A stretch of DNA of 64,000 nt from Pezizomycotina sp. ARF18 (GCA_002224055.1 AZLU01000079.1:105249-169248); one strand, 5' to 3'. Positions 11,573 through 23,739 are shown, counted from the stretch's first letter. Notes: a model not told the origin generated them from the sequence alone. Numbers and translations: made by a program.

Positions 11573-13314
11573 ATGGATATTCAGCAAATTCCAAGCCCTT
11601 CTAGCCCTTGTAAGTATGCCGTCTGCAATGCGTAGCAGCAATTATCAGCATATATACTATCCCGCAAATTGAAATGCGTGCAGAGACGGTAAACCTGACT
11701 AACAGCTTCAAAGGCACTTCTACTGCTCGAATGCAACCTCCCGATGTCTCCGTCCGCGGTATCCAAGATTCTCTCTCCTTACTATTGTGTTTTGAAACTG
11801 AAGAGAACCTTTTCAAAGATAACTGACCTCCCTATTACCGAAAAAAAGAATACGTAAATACTCTACGTTCCTCTACTCGGCCTGGCAAGCGCCTTTCAGA
11901 ACCACTACGAAATGAGGAGGACGAAGGAAAGACCAGTTTCCGCCATGTTTGCGGCGCGGACTATTGGATGCAGCGGTTCAACGAACGCGAAGTCAAGCTC
12001 ATGGAGCTGCAAGTGCAATCAGGGAACTCAACGAAGAAAAGCGCCTCTTGTCGCTTCAAGCTGACGCTGCAGTCGGCGCAGCGAATATCGAAAACAAGAA
12101 GAGACATAAGAAGCAGCTCGACCCGCAGGCTATCATTGACCAGGATGAGTTCGCTAGGAAGTGGGAGGCTTGCAAGGCCGTTTACGAGCCGATATCACCT
12201 GGTAGATATATATAATTGCTTTACTTGACGTCGCTTGATTTTTTTTCGATAATTTTTTTTGGGGGGGGGTTGCAGTGATTTGCTAAATAGATATCTCCAC
12301 AGCTTCGAGTCCCCTGCTTGCCAGCTTCGCATCCTTCACTTGGCAAACGGGCATGAGGCTGTATCTCAAGCTTTCAAGAACGTTTGCGAGACGCTTCTGC
12401 TTACCATCGAGGAACTCTGCACCAATCCGCACGCTCCGCTGCTCTGCTCCCCGGATAAGGCCAGCAGTCCGCGTCGGCCTCAAAGTTACCCCTCACCAAA
12501 GCAGATTTCCGAAATGAAAGCATCTGCAAAGCGATCGACCTCGTCTTCCGCCGCCTCCTAATGTCCCTATCGGACTTTAACTCGTCGACCGCAAGGCGGA
12601 ACACAGATTAGCAATTCGCGACGCTTTCGTCCGGTTGCTAGTCGGCACAGTCGATGCTATACACTTGAACTCGAAGTTATTACTTTCCATCAGCAACAGT
12701 TCAGCCGATGTGGTAGAAGCTCAGGAGAAGCTGACGAAGCGGGACCTGCGGGCCGGTTTAACTGCGACGCTGGTATCGTTCGTTTCGAGCCTGCAGTATA
12801 CGTTCGAATCGAACCTCGAGCGTGAAATACTAGAGGCCGCCGCGTACGTCGTCCTCGAAGCCGCAGGAGGTGCTTGTGCAGCAGCAAGCTCGCAAAAGCG
12901 CGGAACCTCTTTCGAAACCCGCCGCGCTGAAGGCAACGTCGGTTTTCATTCTGGACTGGCTCAGGTGCATCCTGGCGAAGTACAAATCGTACGTCAACTG
13001 CTCGGCTTCGGGTGACGGTGGCGTCTCGGTCACGGGGCGCTTGTACGGTTTCACGAAGCTATAATGTTTGGCGTTTTCGCGGGAAACACGAGGTCGAGGT
13101 CGGTAAGCAAGGGGGTGATGATGACCTAGACGACACCACTATTGCTACCGATCACGACGAGGAGAACAGGAATTCGATACTGAAAATGGCGGTCGGTAAA
13201 GGGAAGAAATGGGGAGGGATGAAAGCAGGGGAAGACTTTATCCTGGTCGATGACGCCTTTGCTGATGAAGTATGGAAGTTGGTGGGACTGGAGGCGTTTA
13301 TGATGACTTTATGA
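11573..13314 (+). CDS. Conserved-looking hypothetical protein with N-terminal coiled coil
   Basis: Unrecognised protein of roughly 500 residues. Exon 1 (11573-11609, MDIQQIPSPSSP) ends at GTAAGT; a 104-nt intron with a CTGAC/CTAAC branch site would end at AAG (11713). Exon 2 reads TARMQPPDVSVRGIQDSLSL. An in-frame TGA at 11824 interrupts it, after which the same frame continues with RPGKRLSEPLRNEEDEGKT. A charged coiled coil follows (MQRFNEREVKLMELQ, then IRELNEEKRLLSLQADAAV and KQLDPQAIIDQDEFARKWE). A second intron (about 12204-12274) precedes a helical part (LLNRYLHSFESPACQLRILH, FVRLLVGTVDAIHLNSKLL, SVFILDWLRCILAKYKSYV). The end is acidic, finishing EDFILVDDAFADEVWKLVG. Joining needs several single-base frame corrections. 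Even helix-forming content suggests a structural or scaffold protein; function unknown. Confidence 0.6.
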
Positions 13315-13793
13315 TCTGAATATGGCATCTTATATCGATTTTCTTCATGATTTAAAATTGCTGCATTATCCCTGGTTTTATTTTTGCTAGTTATTTCCTA
13401 TGAGGATTTCATGATTTCTTCACTTTCTTGCTGAAATATTTGCATTTGAGAGCTTGTATATAGTGTGAGCGCGGTTTGTTTTCGAGATATTTCTTGATAT
13501 TTATTGCTAATTTCTTTCGTCTGGTATATAGTGTTTCTAGAGCTGTAGAACCTAGTTCTTCATATTGCCTTTCAAAAAAATCTTCTTCCTTTAGTCCAGT
13601 AGATATCACCAGGGCACACTTGAAAGCCCATTATATCCTACACCCATTAAAACAATGGCTCAGGTTAGATATTATCTCAAGAATAGAAGTTTAGATTTAA
13701 CACTAAAGGGCCACCGTTTCGTTATTATACAAATATTTCAATACCTTCGTTGAAAGAAGTAATTCATTTCACAAATCTTCCTTTCAAGCAGCA
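13315..13793. other. Convergent 3' intergenic spacer
   Basis: AT-rich spacer between the 3' ends of the coiled-coil gene (+) and the 2-oxoglutarate dioxygenase gene (-). It presumably holds both 3' UTRs. No further gene seen. Confidence 0.6.
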
Positions 13794-15162
13794 GCCTTAG
13801 CCTCATTCCCGACATAAGTAGCAGCAAGCCTCCCGAATAGGTACTCCCGCTGTTGATAGCCGGGTACCTCTCCCGCCTTCCTCGGGCGATTTCCCTCGAC
13901 AAACGTCCGGGAAGGGCCTCGATGGTCTTTTCGTAGTTCGGGTTGCAAAAATAAGCAACGGAGTAACGGGGCGGGTACGAGTCGCTACCCTGGTCGAGGC
14001 CCTGGGGTGGCTCGACGACCTGGTGCTCCGTCGACGCGATCGTGTTGTTCGACCAGCGGGCGAGGAGGTCGCCGCTGTTTATGACGATGGTTCCGGGATC
14101 GGGTGGCATCTACGAAGCTTCCTTTAGGGGAGCGGACTTGCAGGCCGCCGCGGTTGTCTTGGAAGAGGAGGGTGATGGAACCTAGAGAAGACGAAAGGAA
14201 GGTATGAGCCTTCTGTTTTTTCTATGAAATGAAAATGGAGGTATGTAACGTCAAAAAAATATAAGCTTACCGTAGTCAGTATGCAGCCGGCTCTGATCTT
14301 CGTCTTGAATTCGTCCTTCTTCGTACTCGGATAATGTAATAGGCGGAGGTTATTATCCCCCTCCGTCCGTATAACTGTCGAAAAAGCCCTCGGGGAGGTT
14401 CATCCCCAGGGCTAAGCTGCTCATGATCTTGTTGTGCAGCTCCTTGCAGGTGAGGAAGAACTGCCTCATCGTTTGGTGAACTCTACGCCGTCGGCGTCGA
14501 AGCGATCCGGGAAGTTGTCGGCATACCCTCAACGCCTTCCTTGCCAATCTCTATAGATTCCTTCATGTCAGGCTCCGAAGCGCTGAGGGCCGCGACTTCC
14601 TTGGCGTCCGTCAGCTTGGTTACCTTTTCGCGACCGTAGGAGACGTAGCCACGGTTGCTCTCGGTGTTGTCCACCGGAGCTGATCTTTCTGCTCTTGAGG
14701 GCGCAAAGAATTTGGCGGACTAATTGCGAATGTTAGCCATTTACATGATTACAGATACCGAAATGATGAGAAAGTATGGGGGAAAAATGAAACAATTTCG
14801 CCTACCTCAGAGAATATCTTATCGACGGTCTCCTGCGGGATTCCATGGTTCTTGATGTACAGGAAACCTGCATTCTTGAAGCCATCGGTCATGGCCTTGG
14901 CGACCGCCAGCTTATCTTGCTCGCTGCCTTTCAGGAACAGAGAGAAGTCGATCAACTAAAGAGGCGGGGTTCAAACGATTGTATTTAGTCTATTGAATGT
15001 TATCTCTTAACTTACAATTGAAGATTTTGTGTCGTGCTCGTATCGACATGAATTCTCATGTGACAGCAAGCAAGGATAAACCAAACGAGTAGATAAGCAA
15101 CAAAACTTACAGGGAGACAAGCCCATCCTTCGAGACGGCAGTTCAACGGCGCTGTTAGTCAT
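13794..15162 (-). CDS. 2-oxoglutarate/Fe(II) dioxygenase, thymine 7-hydroxylase-like
   Basis: Member of the isopenicillin-N-synthase-like 2-oxoglutarate dioxygenases, closest in my reading to fungal thymine dioxygenase (T7H). That enzyme oxidises the thymine methyl group in three steps to isoorotate (uracil-5-carboxylate). The start (15162, MTNSAVELPSRR) is followed by two short introns. The DIOX_N region reads LIDFSLFLKGSEQDKLAVAK and FLYIKNHGIPQETVDKIF; after an intron come SAKFF and NRGYVSYGREKVTKLTD. The catalytic part has the first His and Asp in LHTDYG, an intron at 14182-14270, then SITLLFQDNRGGLQV, the distal His in IASTEHQVVEPP, and the 2-oxoglutarate-binding Arg in PPRYSVAYFCNPNYEKTIEA. 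A few single-base frame breaks occur. It is divergent to the isoorotate decarboxylase-like gene at 16568, which supports a shared pathway. Other dioxygenase substrates remain possible. Confidence 0.82.
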
Positions 15163-16285
15163 GGTGATGTGGAAATACCTCTTTGCAAAGGAGATAGTAT
15201 TAACGGAGATTGAGAGCGCAAATAATATGAGAAGAAGAGGAAGAATCGTCTATCTTTCTACCTCGAAAGTGGACGCCGGTGTTATATATATTCGATGTCT
15301 AGCGACGCTACTACTGTTGCTGATAGGGAGAGAAGCTGCTATAGGTGCGCAGAATTGTTGATAACGTGGGGTATCTCTTGGTTGCAGCGTTATTGGCAGC
15401 TGCCCTTAGTGAAGGACGGATTGACACCGCGGGGTCATGGATACAAAAGGGACCCTATCAAAGCTTTTCAGCCCCCTCGACAAATAATTGAACCAGGTTG
15501 TTCTTTCTTTACCGTTCTTTCGCTGTCCGAGCTGCCTCAAAAGAAAGGTGTGTTATTAGAAAGTAGCAATCAATCAGTTACCTCGCCGGCGGTATTAAGG
15601 AATAGAAAATGTAGTATCGCTTAAGTAGAAGAATATCCGGAGATAAAGTCTTTGGGGTTCTGAATATTGTCCTTATTGAGGAAGGAGTACAAAGGTAGTA
15701 AATCACTCGTCATGGCCTTCGCGAGTATCTCGTTTTTTTTTTTTTTTTAAAGCAAGGGATAAAGTTACACCACTTCACTACATCTAATGAGCGCTGTTGC
15801 CCGTTCAACGAAAACGGCCGACGCGTTTATCCCGGCTATGGCCATCAGAGAACATTCCCGTGAACATTCCACGGAAGTTTCGGACCGTTGGTGGCTGATT
15901 GAGGTCGAGAGGCTGTCGTGACGGCGATGTTCAAAAAAAAGTTATCTCCCAGTGAGGAAGCTCAAAAGGAAAAGCGCCTTGACAGCCATCAAATTACGAC
16001 AGGGCCTCTTTCCACCCGTTCGTCCGTGTTGGGTCAAGAACAAAAAATTCTGACGCTGAATCACCGAAAAATGGCGATTGAATTCGGAATGTGCTTTCCT
16101 CAAGCTGCTTGACTGTCAACAGCGCTTTTGATCGCGGTAACTAGTGGTGGGGCTTGGAGCTTCTTTTCTTTTATCCGGAGGTTTGATCGCGGAGAAGCTA
16201 CGAGATGATGGCGCGAGGATGTCGCAAAACTTTTGCTGCAAGGGTCTCGCAAAACGAGTATCCACATTTGGCAACGGCGTCGACC

Positions 16286-16318
<33 letters not shown>

Positions 16319-16567
16319 ATGTTTGAGGGGTGGATCCGAAGCTTCTTTCGACAACCAACCAACCTTTCTTATCTTCAACTAAAAAGAACTCCATTCCTTT
16401 CTTCCCTCAAGCACTTCTGCCCGTGATTCCTTAGACTAAAAGCATCCGTGAAGAGTCCAATTTGCAATTGCGTCTATTCTCGTTCGAATTTGGTAACCGA
16501 CTCGAGCTGTAGCTTGTTTATCGTTCTCAACAGTTGCTAGTAACGAACTCGCGAAAGGTAAGGAAGA
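15163..16567. promoter_or_regulatory. Shared divergent promoter region with GATA-type sites
   Basis: This 1.4 kb lies between two divergent gene starts that fit one pathway. I count nine matches to the fungal GATA-factor consensus HGATAR on either strand: 15192, 15250, 15321, 15359, 15455, 15641, 15942, 16369 and 16518. About four are expected by chance at even base composition, and the AT bias would raise that. AreA/NIT2-type nitrogen control of thymine salvage would make sense but is inference. A 29-nt poly(A) run lies at 16288-16316. Two open frames on the + strand (15295-15624 and 15918-16112) have no domain signal and I do not call them genes. Confidence 0.4.
16288..16316. repeat. 29-nt poly(A) run
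   Basis: Uninterrupted A run about 250 nt upstream of the amidohydrolase start. It could act as a nucleosome-poor promoter element, which is inference. Confidence 0.8.
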
Positions 16568-17844
16568 ATGACGATCGTAGACGTCCACACCCACGTCTAC
16601 ACTCCGGCGTACATGCAGCTCCTCCGCGAGCGCAGCGCAAACGGTCCCGTACATCCGTACTTTCCCCTCTGACCCGTCCACCGAACGCCTCATCATCCTC
16701 CCGGGCGAAGATGACCCTTCGAATCCCTCGACTGCCACGGTAGACCCGTAACGGCAGACTACAACGACATCTCAAAGAAGATAGCGCTCATGGATACCCA
16801 CGGCATCGACGTGTCCGTCATATCCCTCGCTAATCCGTGGTTGGATTTCATCACCGACCCCGCGGAAGCTTCAAAGGCGTCGGAAAAGCTCAACGACGAG
16901 CTGAACACCATGTGCGAGAATTCCTCGGGAGGTTATTCGCGTTCGGCGCTTTACCGCTGTCTGCGGGCGTGGAGGTAGTCGAGAAGGAAGTCAGGCGGAT
17001 AAGCCAATTGAAGTACATCCGCGGCGTTATAATGGGTACTTCTGGCCTAGGCAACGGATTAGACGATCCCGAGCTGGACGCCGTTTATAAAGCGCTGCAG
17101 GAAAATCAAATGACTGTATTCTTACACCCGCACTATGGTCTCCCCAAGGAGGTATACGGCCCGCGGATGTCGGATTACGGGCACGTACTACCGCTAGCTC
17201 TAGGTTTCCCGCTGGAGACGACGATAGCGGTTGCGAGGATGTACCTGTCGGGCGTGTTCGAGCGGTTCACGAAGCTGACGGTGCTGATTGCACACAGCGG
17301 CGGCACGCTGCCGTTTCTAGCAGGAGGATAGAGAGCTGCATTGCGCACGACGGGCACCTGGCCAGCGAGAAGAAAGGAGGAGGGATATATGGAGGTACTG
17401 AAGACGAATGTGTTGCTGGACGCCGTGATATATTCGGAGCTCGGGGTGAAAGCGGCCGTAGAGGCTTCCGGGGCCGATCGCGTGATGTTCGGTAAAATTG
17501 GCCTTTTCTCCTCTGCAGTCCTTCAAAGTTCAATCTTGAGTTCCTCAAGAGAAGCTAGCTTCAACGACGACAAAAAGTAGTTCACGGGAGCTTCGTGAAG
17601 CTTTCGAGAAAGTTATAATATAAGGTCCTCGCTAACAACAGGAACCTTGTGTAACAACCCTACAGGCACCGATCACCCCTTCTTCCCGCCACTCTCGACA
17701 GAAGATACCGATGCTGCCGGCAAGTGGCTGAGCGTCGAGTCCAACTACAAAGCTATTCGGACCGCTTTCTCGGGCGACAAGTCTGAGACCGTGAACAATA
17801 TCCTTGGCGGTAATGCGGTCAAGCTACTGCGTCTTAACTCATAA
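16568..17844 (+). CDS. Isoorotate (uracil-5-carboxylate) decarboxylase / ACMSD-like amidohydrolase
   Basis: Metal-dependent decarboxylase of the amidohydrolase-2 family. Fungal members include isoorotate decarboxylase (isoorotate to uracil plus CO2); animal and bacterial relatives include ACMSD. The start at 16568 gives MTIVDVHTHVYTPAYMQLL with the HxH metal pair. Then come LIILPGEDDPSNPSTA, the conserved HGIDVSVISLANPWLDF, RGVIMGTSGLGNGLDDPELD, the third His in FLHPHYGLPKEVYGPR, YGHVLPLALGFPLETTIAVA, the fourth in IAHSGGTLPFLAG, and YLDAVIYSE-type sequence. An intron (about 17493-17665) splits GADRVMFG from TDHPFFPP, which holds the metal Asp. The end is LGGNAVKLLRLNS. All five expected metal ligands are visible. 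About four single-base frame breaks occur. The thymine-hydroxylase-like neighbour favours isoorotate over aminocarboxymuconate semialdehyde as substrate; the sequence alone does not settle this. Confidence 0.85.
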
Positions 17845-18470
17845 GGGAATATCATTTCCGCGATTTTCAGTGTCCAGGCAAGTCTATTTTTGTTTTTCAG
17901 CCTGCAGTTGAACGTTATTACAACAACCCCTCTGTAACTATCTCATGTTTTGCTCGATATTTGGAATGTTTTTAGAACGTTTAGAATCAGTCCAGAAGTG
18001 TTCGAAGCTTTGTCCATAACGGCAAGTCCGAAGGAGCTCAGGGAAAATTTTTTCCTCATATTAAATCAATCTAAAAAGCTTTCCGCTTTCCGTTATACTT
18101 TCTTTCTTTCTTTCTTTTTTTTTTTTTTCGGAAAGAAGCGAATACTGCATGAGAAGATTTTTCTTAGGGTTTATTATAAAAATCTAACTTGAGACATAGA
18201 AGAAAAAGAAAAGAACAGAAGTATGTATATTATGAGTTTATATATTCATAGAAAGAAAATAAAGAAAGAAAGAAGCACAATAATATACAAGAGCTAGCTC
18301 GTATTCATGTATTCTACCTAGCATGTATATAAAAGCGATATGTATATAAAAAGCGATCTGCGATCGTATCAGACAATATCCAGGTATTGGTAGGAAAAAA
18401 AATGCAGCAAGGACAGGCATAGATAGAACGAGTTTCCTTGGGGATTAAAGATGAAATTTCGAAGAGTGTC

Positions 18471-18495
18471 AAAAAAAAAAAAAAAAAAAAAAAAA
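18471..18495. repeat. 25-nt poly(A) run
   Basis: Uninterrupted A run in the gene-poor region. Confidence 0.8.
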
Positions 18496-21400
18496 GAGGA
18501 GACGTTTTTCCTTTTCTTCGATCATTTCTTTTCTTCGCAAGCTCGAAATCTGATGCTCGCGATTCCTTAGTATAAACGCTCATAATACGAAAAAACAAGT
18601 GCTCCCAAATCAAGGAATAGCTTCAATACTGAAAAAAAAAAAAAAAAGTTTATTCGAATTTAGAACTACTATTTGGTTCCCGTCAAGCCAGTCGTAATTA
18701 ATACCCGCTCACCGCTGCAAACCGAGATATAAAAAGAAAATGCTGAACGGCAAGACTCACTGGATCAGTATTAGAGAAATATTAACTTCATATAACGTCA
18801 CAGACACATGCTGTATAAATTTTCTTTCTTCTGATGATTAAACAAATAGACCTCTCGATACCTATAATAGATAAAAAAAAAATTAACTTTCCCGATCTTT
18901 GGACCGGTCTTAGAAAAGCGTGCATGCCTATCAAATGCTCTGGATCCAGGGCCAGAAACACAAGCAAGTAAGACTTCTCATGGTAGCGGATAATGTCCCA
19001 ACCTTACCATTAAAGAGAAACATTCGTAAATTATTCCAGAAGTAACGCAATATGATCGGCGGACCTGTCGTTTTTAGAGATACCGAAAAGAACTCAATTG
19101 CAGTAGAATTTTTTGGTCCAAGATATCCAAGATATTCAAGATCCTCAGAGAAAAAAGATTTTATACAGCTGTTCTCTAAATAAAAGATAATTCGCTGGAA
19201 TCTTAGATATGGTTCCTAGCCAACATTATACATCATAATATGAAATTTCGATCGTAACACTTCGAGACTGTATCAAAGTATGATCTGATAAATAAAGTAA
19301 ACGCAGTACAGAAAATTGTGAGTGCTTAGTATAGGGCCCAAACTTTGCGAAACCAGCACCTAGAATCTTTAGACTTGGAGTGGAAATAAGCACCGAGAAG
19401 CGTTGTATTTGCCTCATAAGGCTGACGACCATCGACGTTATTTTGAGTAGTAATGTCAATATACGTACACGGTACCTCGAGGCTCGAGCTGCTCTGACAG
19501 CACGCCATATTGCTGCTGCAACGACAATTCAATGCAATTCTTTTTGTAATTAGAACAACAATTTGCAGGGAAGGGAAAAATAAATTTTTTTTTCTTTGGT
19601 TGTTATGTTATTAGTAGTAAAAATGGGAAACGTCGCGAAGTAGAACATTGTGACTTTCGCTCGCAAAATTCGCGCATATCACACATATTAAAAAGAAAAT
19701 TCCCGGCTTTCGTCCCATGTGTACGGTACGTCCAAACGGTCCAATAATACCCACAAGAAGGGGTCTGATTATTTGTGCATGGGGCGGGTACCACCCGCTG
19801 GTTACCTGGAAAAAAAAAAAAAAAGGGGGGGGGGTTCACCGGTGTATAGTAGGAAACACAAAGATAAAGGCAAGGAAAAACGAATTGATCGCGTGGTTGA
19901 TGTGAACAACTTGGGCTGAAGCCCATGGGGAAAAAAAAAAAGGGTGACTGCAAGGCATCCAATTCTAGCCCCGACAAGTTGGTGGAAATTTGAGGATTTG
20001 GGGTTTCCTGAAGAAAAAGGGTCACGAATCACGATGCAAACCGTTTGAGCCAAGCAGAAGGCTTACACTCTCGGTGGAACGTTGCCGGACAGGCGAAAAC
20101 CGCTCATCAGCTTTAGAAGTTGTTGTGTCAAGATTTTTTTTTCTTTCTCCTCTCCTATCGGCAAATTATTTTTTCTTTCGTTCGCACTTGTCGTATTATT
20201 TTCGCTTGGACTGCCGTTTAACGTATACTGGAGCTCCAGCAAAAGAGGATATTCGAATTAATGGTATTTTCCAATGGCTTCTCTATTGGACTCATCGAGT
20301 TTTGCCTCTCAATTTCGCAACTGACAAATTGCCGATAGAGCTGCATCTGTAGATCACCTCAATGTAGGTAAACATTCTCCCCAGTCGAATTAATAGGAAA
20401 CGTGCCGAAAACGTGCTCTATCACGATATCATGCTATATATATTTTTTTAAAAAAAAAAAGAAGTAAAAAAAGTAGACCTGCATTGAAGCCCCGTGAGCT
20501 CTCAATGAATCGGCTTCCTTTAGTGCTAGTGTTAGAAAATGTGTTTATTATCATTCATTTCCAGTATCCTGCTGGAATTTTCGGAGCGATGCCGGGAAAA
20601 AGGTGACCCCAAGCTCAAGGCGCTCTCACTTTTCGAAACGGCTTCACAAGAAGGCGGACGTTTCTTTCCATCGTACGGAAATTTTGCTTTTTTTCTTCCG
20701 TTGCTTTCGACTCGGGCGGGTGAGGCTTTTACGGGCAAGGATTGCGACTGGAAAAGCAGGTTTAACAAAAAGGAATTGCCCATCAATGGACGGAATTCCT
20801 TCTAGAAAAAGTAGCCTGAGGAAAGAAAGATTTTCCCTCTCCGATCTGATCATCGATAAAAAAAAAAAGCTTGGGATGAGGGCACTCAAAATATTTCGGG
20901 TAACGGTTATAGATGCGTTTTTACCCCGTTTCTTCTTTCTCTTGTTCTTTCGACTGAATAGCGGTTGTATATATAGTATGATTATAGTTATCGATTGTAG
21001 TCGGCCGGGCCGCGAGGAGAAAGTGGCCTGTAGAACGTTGCATCATGTAACTAGGGTGCAGTTTAAAAAAAAGATCTCTTTGGAATCCAGTAGCTATCCA
21101 TGAAATTATCCATGCAAAAAGAGAGTAGTTTTGCACGTACCTGCAGCTTAAAAGATCGAGGAAAGAGCAAGAAAGCCAGTTCTTAATTACAGTGACTCAA
21201 TTGACAGCCAAAATTTCATCACCAAGAATGACCGTGTGGCTTATCTGTAACCGTAAAGCCCGATCCATACGTATTCCTTGTTCAGCGAAAAATTTTCCTG
21301 ATCTGGCGCAGTTATATAATATATATTTAGTTTTTTCCTTTCCAGAAGGAAATTTCTAGACATTTTCCTTATAAGAGGAAAAAAAAACGAGGGGAGGAAA

Positions 21401-23739
21401 AGGAGAAAGAAAAGAAATACCTAAGTGATACTGAAAACGATGGCATACTAGCAAATTTCTATATCCCCCTTGGAATGTTTGTTTTGACCAGCAGCTTTAT
21501 AATTCCCGTATTGTTTCTTTGGTATTTCCTTTTTTTCCCTTTCACCCCTAAAACTAGAAGATCGTCAGTAGTGTGATAACTTTAATTTCTTTACTGATAG
21601 ATCTACTTATCTTTTTTTCCCGCGCCTTTTCGTACTTTAAAATTTGTGGCGCTTTTTGGCACCAACCTGCAGGATGCAATGTGAAAATAATAATGAAATG
21701 GAAAATCAATCGCCCTTCCTATTCGCTGTATATAGCTTTCACACCGTATTCTGTTCAAAAGTTTAATTGCTTCTATCGCTCTTCTAGAAGACGCCAAGAC
21801 GGTGATCGAAACAGCCACATCTTTCGCGTAACCGATTACGATGGAAAAAGATTCACGTATCGGGATGGGCGATCGGTCAAGCCTCAAGAGGTAAAAAAAA
21901 GGGGGTTTGCTTATAATGACTTATACCTGCGCTATAGCTGCAGAATATGAACTATATTTTGCTTTTCAGCCTATTAAAAGTTATAAGCAAACATATTCAA
22001 GTTAGCCAGTCGAGGCCCTAAGGGAGTTTGTTCCTGCTATACAACCAAAAGAGCGCGTCACGTCGAAGGATACTAAATAATTGATGAGGAAGTCAGTGAA
22101 ATAGTAGTAGGAGTGGGGGGAAAAGAAATTATTCACTGAATTGACTTAGAAATTGTGCAGTAAGCGATTTCTCCTCCAGTAAATCCTGACGCGTAAGGAA
22201 ACTTACGTATATACCTGTACCTTCTATAATTCCCTCTGAAGAATATTGCGCCTCCGCGAAAGCCAAATATTGGTCAAGGTTTGTCAGTTTCCTAACTATT
22301 CCTGTGTGGCCGACATCGCCGTCGAAAAAGTCGTCGCGACAGCGGTTTTAGAATCACTTGCTGGATGGTTCAGATCAGCCGGGGAAGACAAAAATCCCCC
22401 CCTCGCTCGTGTAGGTCTCCCCTGATGCTTTGAAGCAAGACTATATCCCTAGACAGATTTCGCACATCTGGGCCGAAAAACGACGGCGCCATGTCCGGGG
22501 TAACTCCCTCTAAGAGACGGGTATATTTCCGCAAGAAGAGCTTAAGTACTGGGCATAGATCGGTGTTCAACCGACGCCGTGCACTGACGAAGTTGTGAGT
22601 TGCTTGGCCAAGCCAAGAGTATCGCTAGATTTCTTCGACGCCGATGTCGGTTGATAATATATACTAACAAACGATTTCTTTCTTCTCTTTCTGCTAATTA
22701 TTAGTGTTTTTTATTGATTTATCTGATCTGGGTTCAAGAATGATGAAAATTCTCCAAATCGCAACAAGCACGAATTTACCAATAATTTGTCTCAATTGAA
22801 AATGATAATCTAAGACTCACATCATACGATAAGCCTTCCTTATTATTAGGTGTGGTTGTCCTGCCGTTTTTCGCTTTTCGTTTGAATCCTGGACACGATT
22901 GATTGAAATCGATATAAAGCTAAACGTGGCCATCCGCTCTAAGTAAAATATCGTTCTCCTTTCGCCGTTTCGAAAATTGTAGTTTTAGATCTTTATGACT
23001 CTGAAAAGGTCGACTTGCCGCTTGAATCAAGATCCTAGGAAGGATTCGTGAGCCGCTTGAGACTATTGAATGGAAGGATCTTGATGGATAAAATTTGCTG
23101 GTTAAAATCGTCATTGTTCTTGCTGGATGAGGAAATGGAATACTTCGTTATTGATAATCAATCGTTTGTCGATATTTTGAACCGGCCTGACTCTGCATGC
23201 TTATTGAACATTATGACTCTTTGATACCATGAGACCCTGAAAAATAAATATCACCAATGATTGGTCCGAAAATAATATAAATTCGCCGTGAATTGGCTAT
23301 GCAATTGGGACAGGAGAGCCAAATCCGGGGTGATTTATCCTGGGGAAATATATGGTCTTTGTGACAAAGCTCATAATTCTTCAGCGTTGTGAGTTTTTAC
23401 CTGTGGTTCTTGTTCACGAGATTGGTGAATACGGAACACCTTTCCTGATTTGATTGAGACGCCTCGTCTTTTCAAAATCCTGTGGCTTTTCCCTCACATG
23501 TTGAGCGACTGCTAGTCGCGGATGTAAAGCCAGAAGCTTTTTTGCTTGTTTTTTCTTTCTTTCTTCTTTTTCTTTTTCTTGAGTTCAATTATTTATCTCG
23601 TAAAGTTTAAACCTTATAAGCCCTCCACGATACTGAAAATAATACTAGGGGGGTTTGAATTGAGAAGTTTATCGAAATAAGCAGTGGTATCGGAATTCGA
23701 GTCCGTATGTAAAATTAAGTCGTAGTGTCATCTCGGATA

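Noticed and set aside
11581-11766. 61-codon open frame on the minus strand (MDTADGDIGRLHSSS)
   Set aside because: It overlaps the first intron and second exon of a + strand gene whose frame continues far downstream; read as a shadow.
15295-15624. 109-codon + strand open frame in the divergent promoter region
   Set aside because: No recognisable family and unusual composition; the position fits a promoter better.
20539-21103. Two overlapping open frames of 88 and 166 codons on the + strand
   Set aside because: No domain, low-complexity Phe/Arg-rich content, and the opposite strand is equally open.
23678-23691. Match to the first bases of a common cDNA-library adapter (AAGCAGTGGTATC)
   Set aside because: The match stops after 13 bases and the surroundings are ordinary genomic sequence, so chance is likely.
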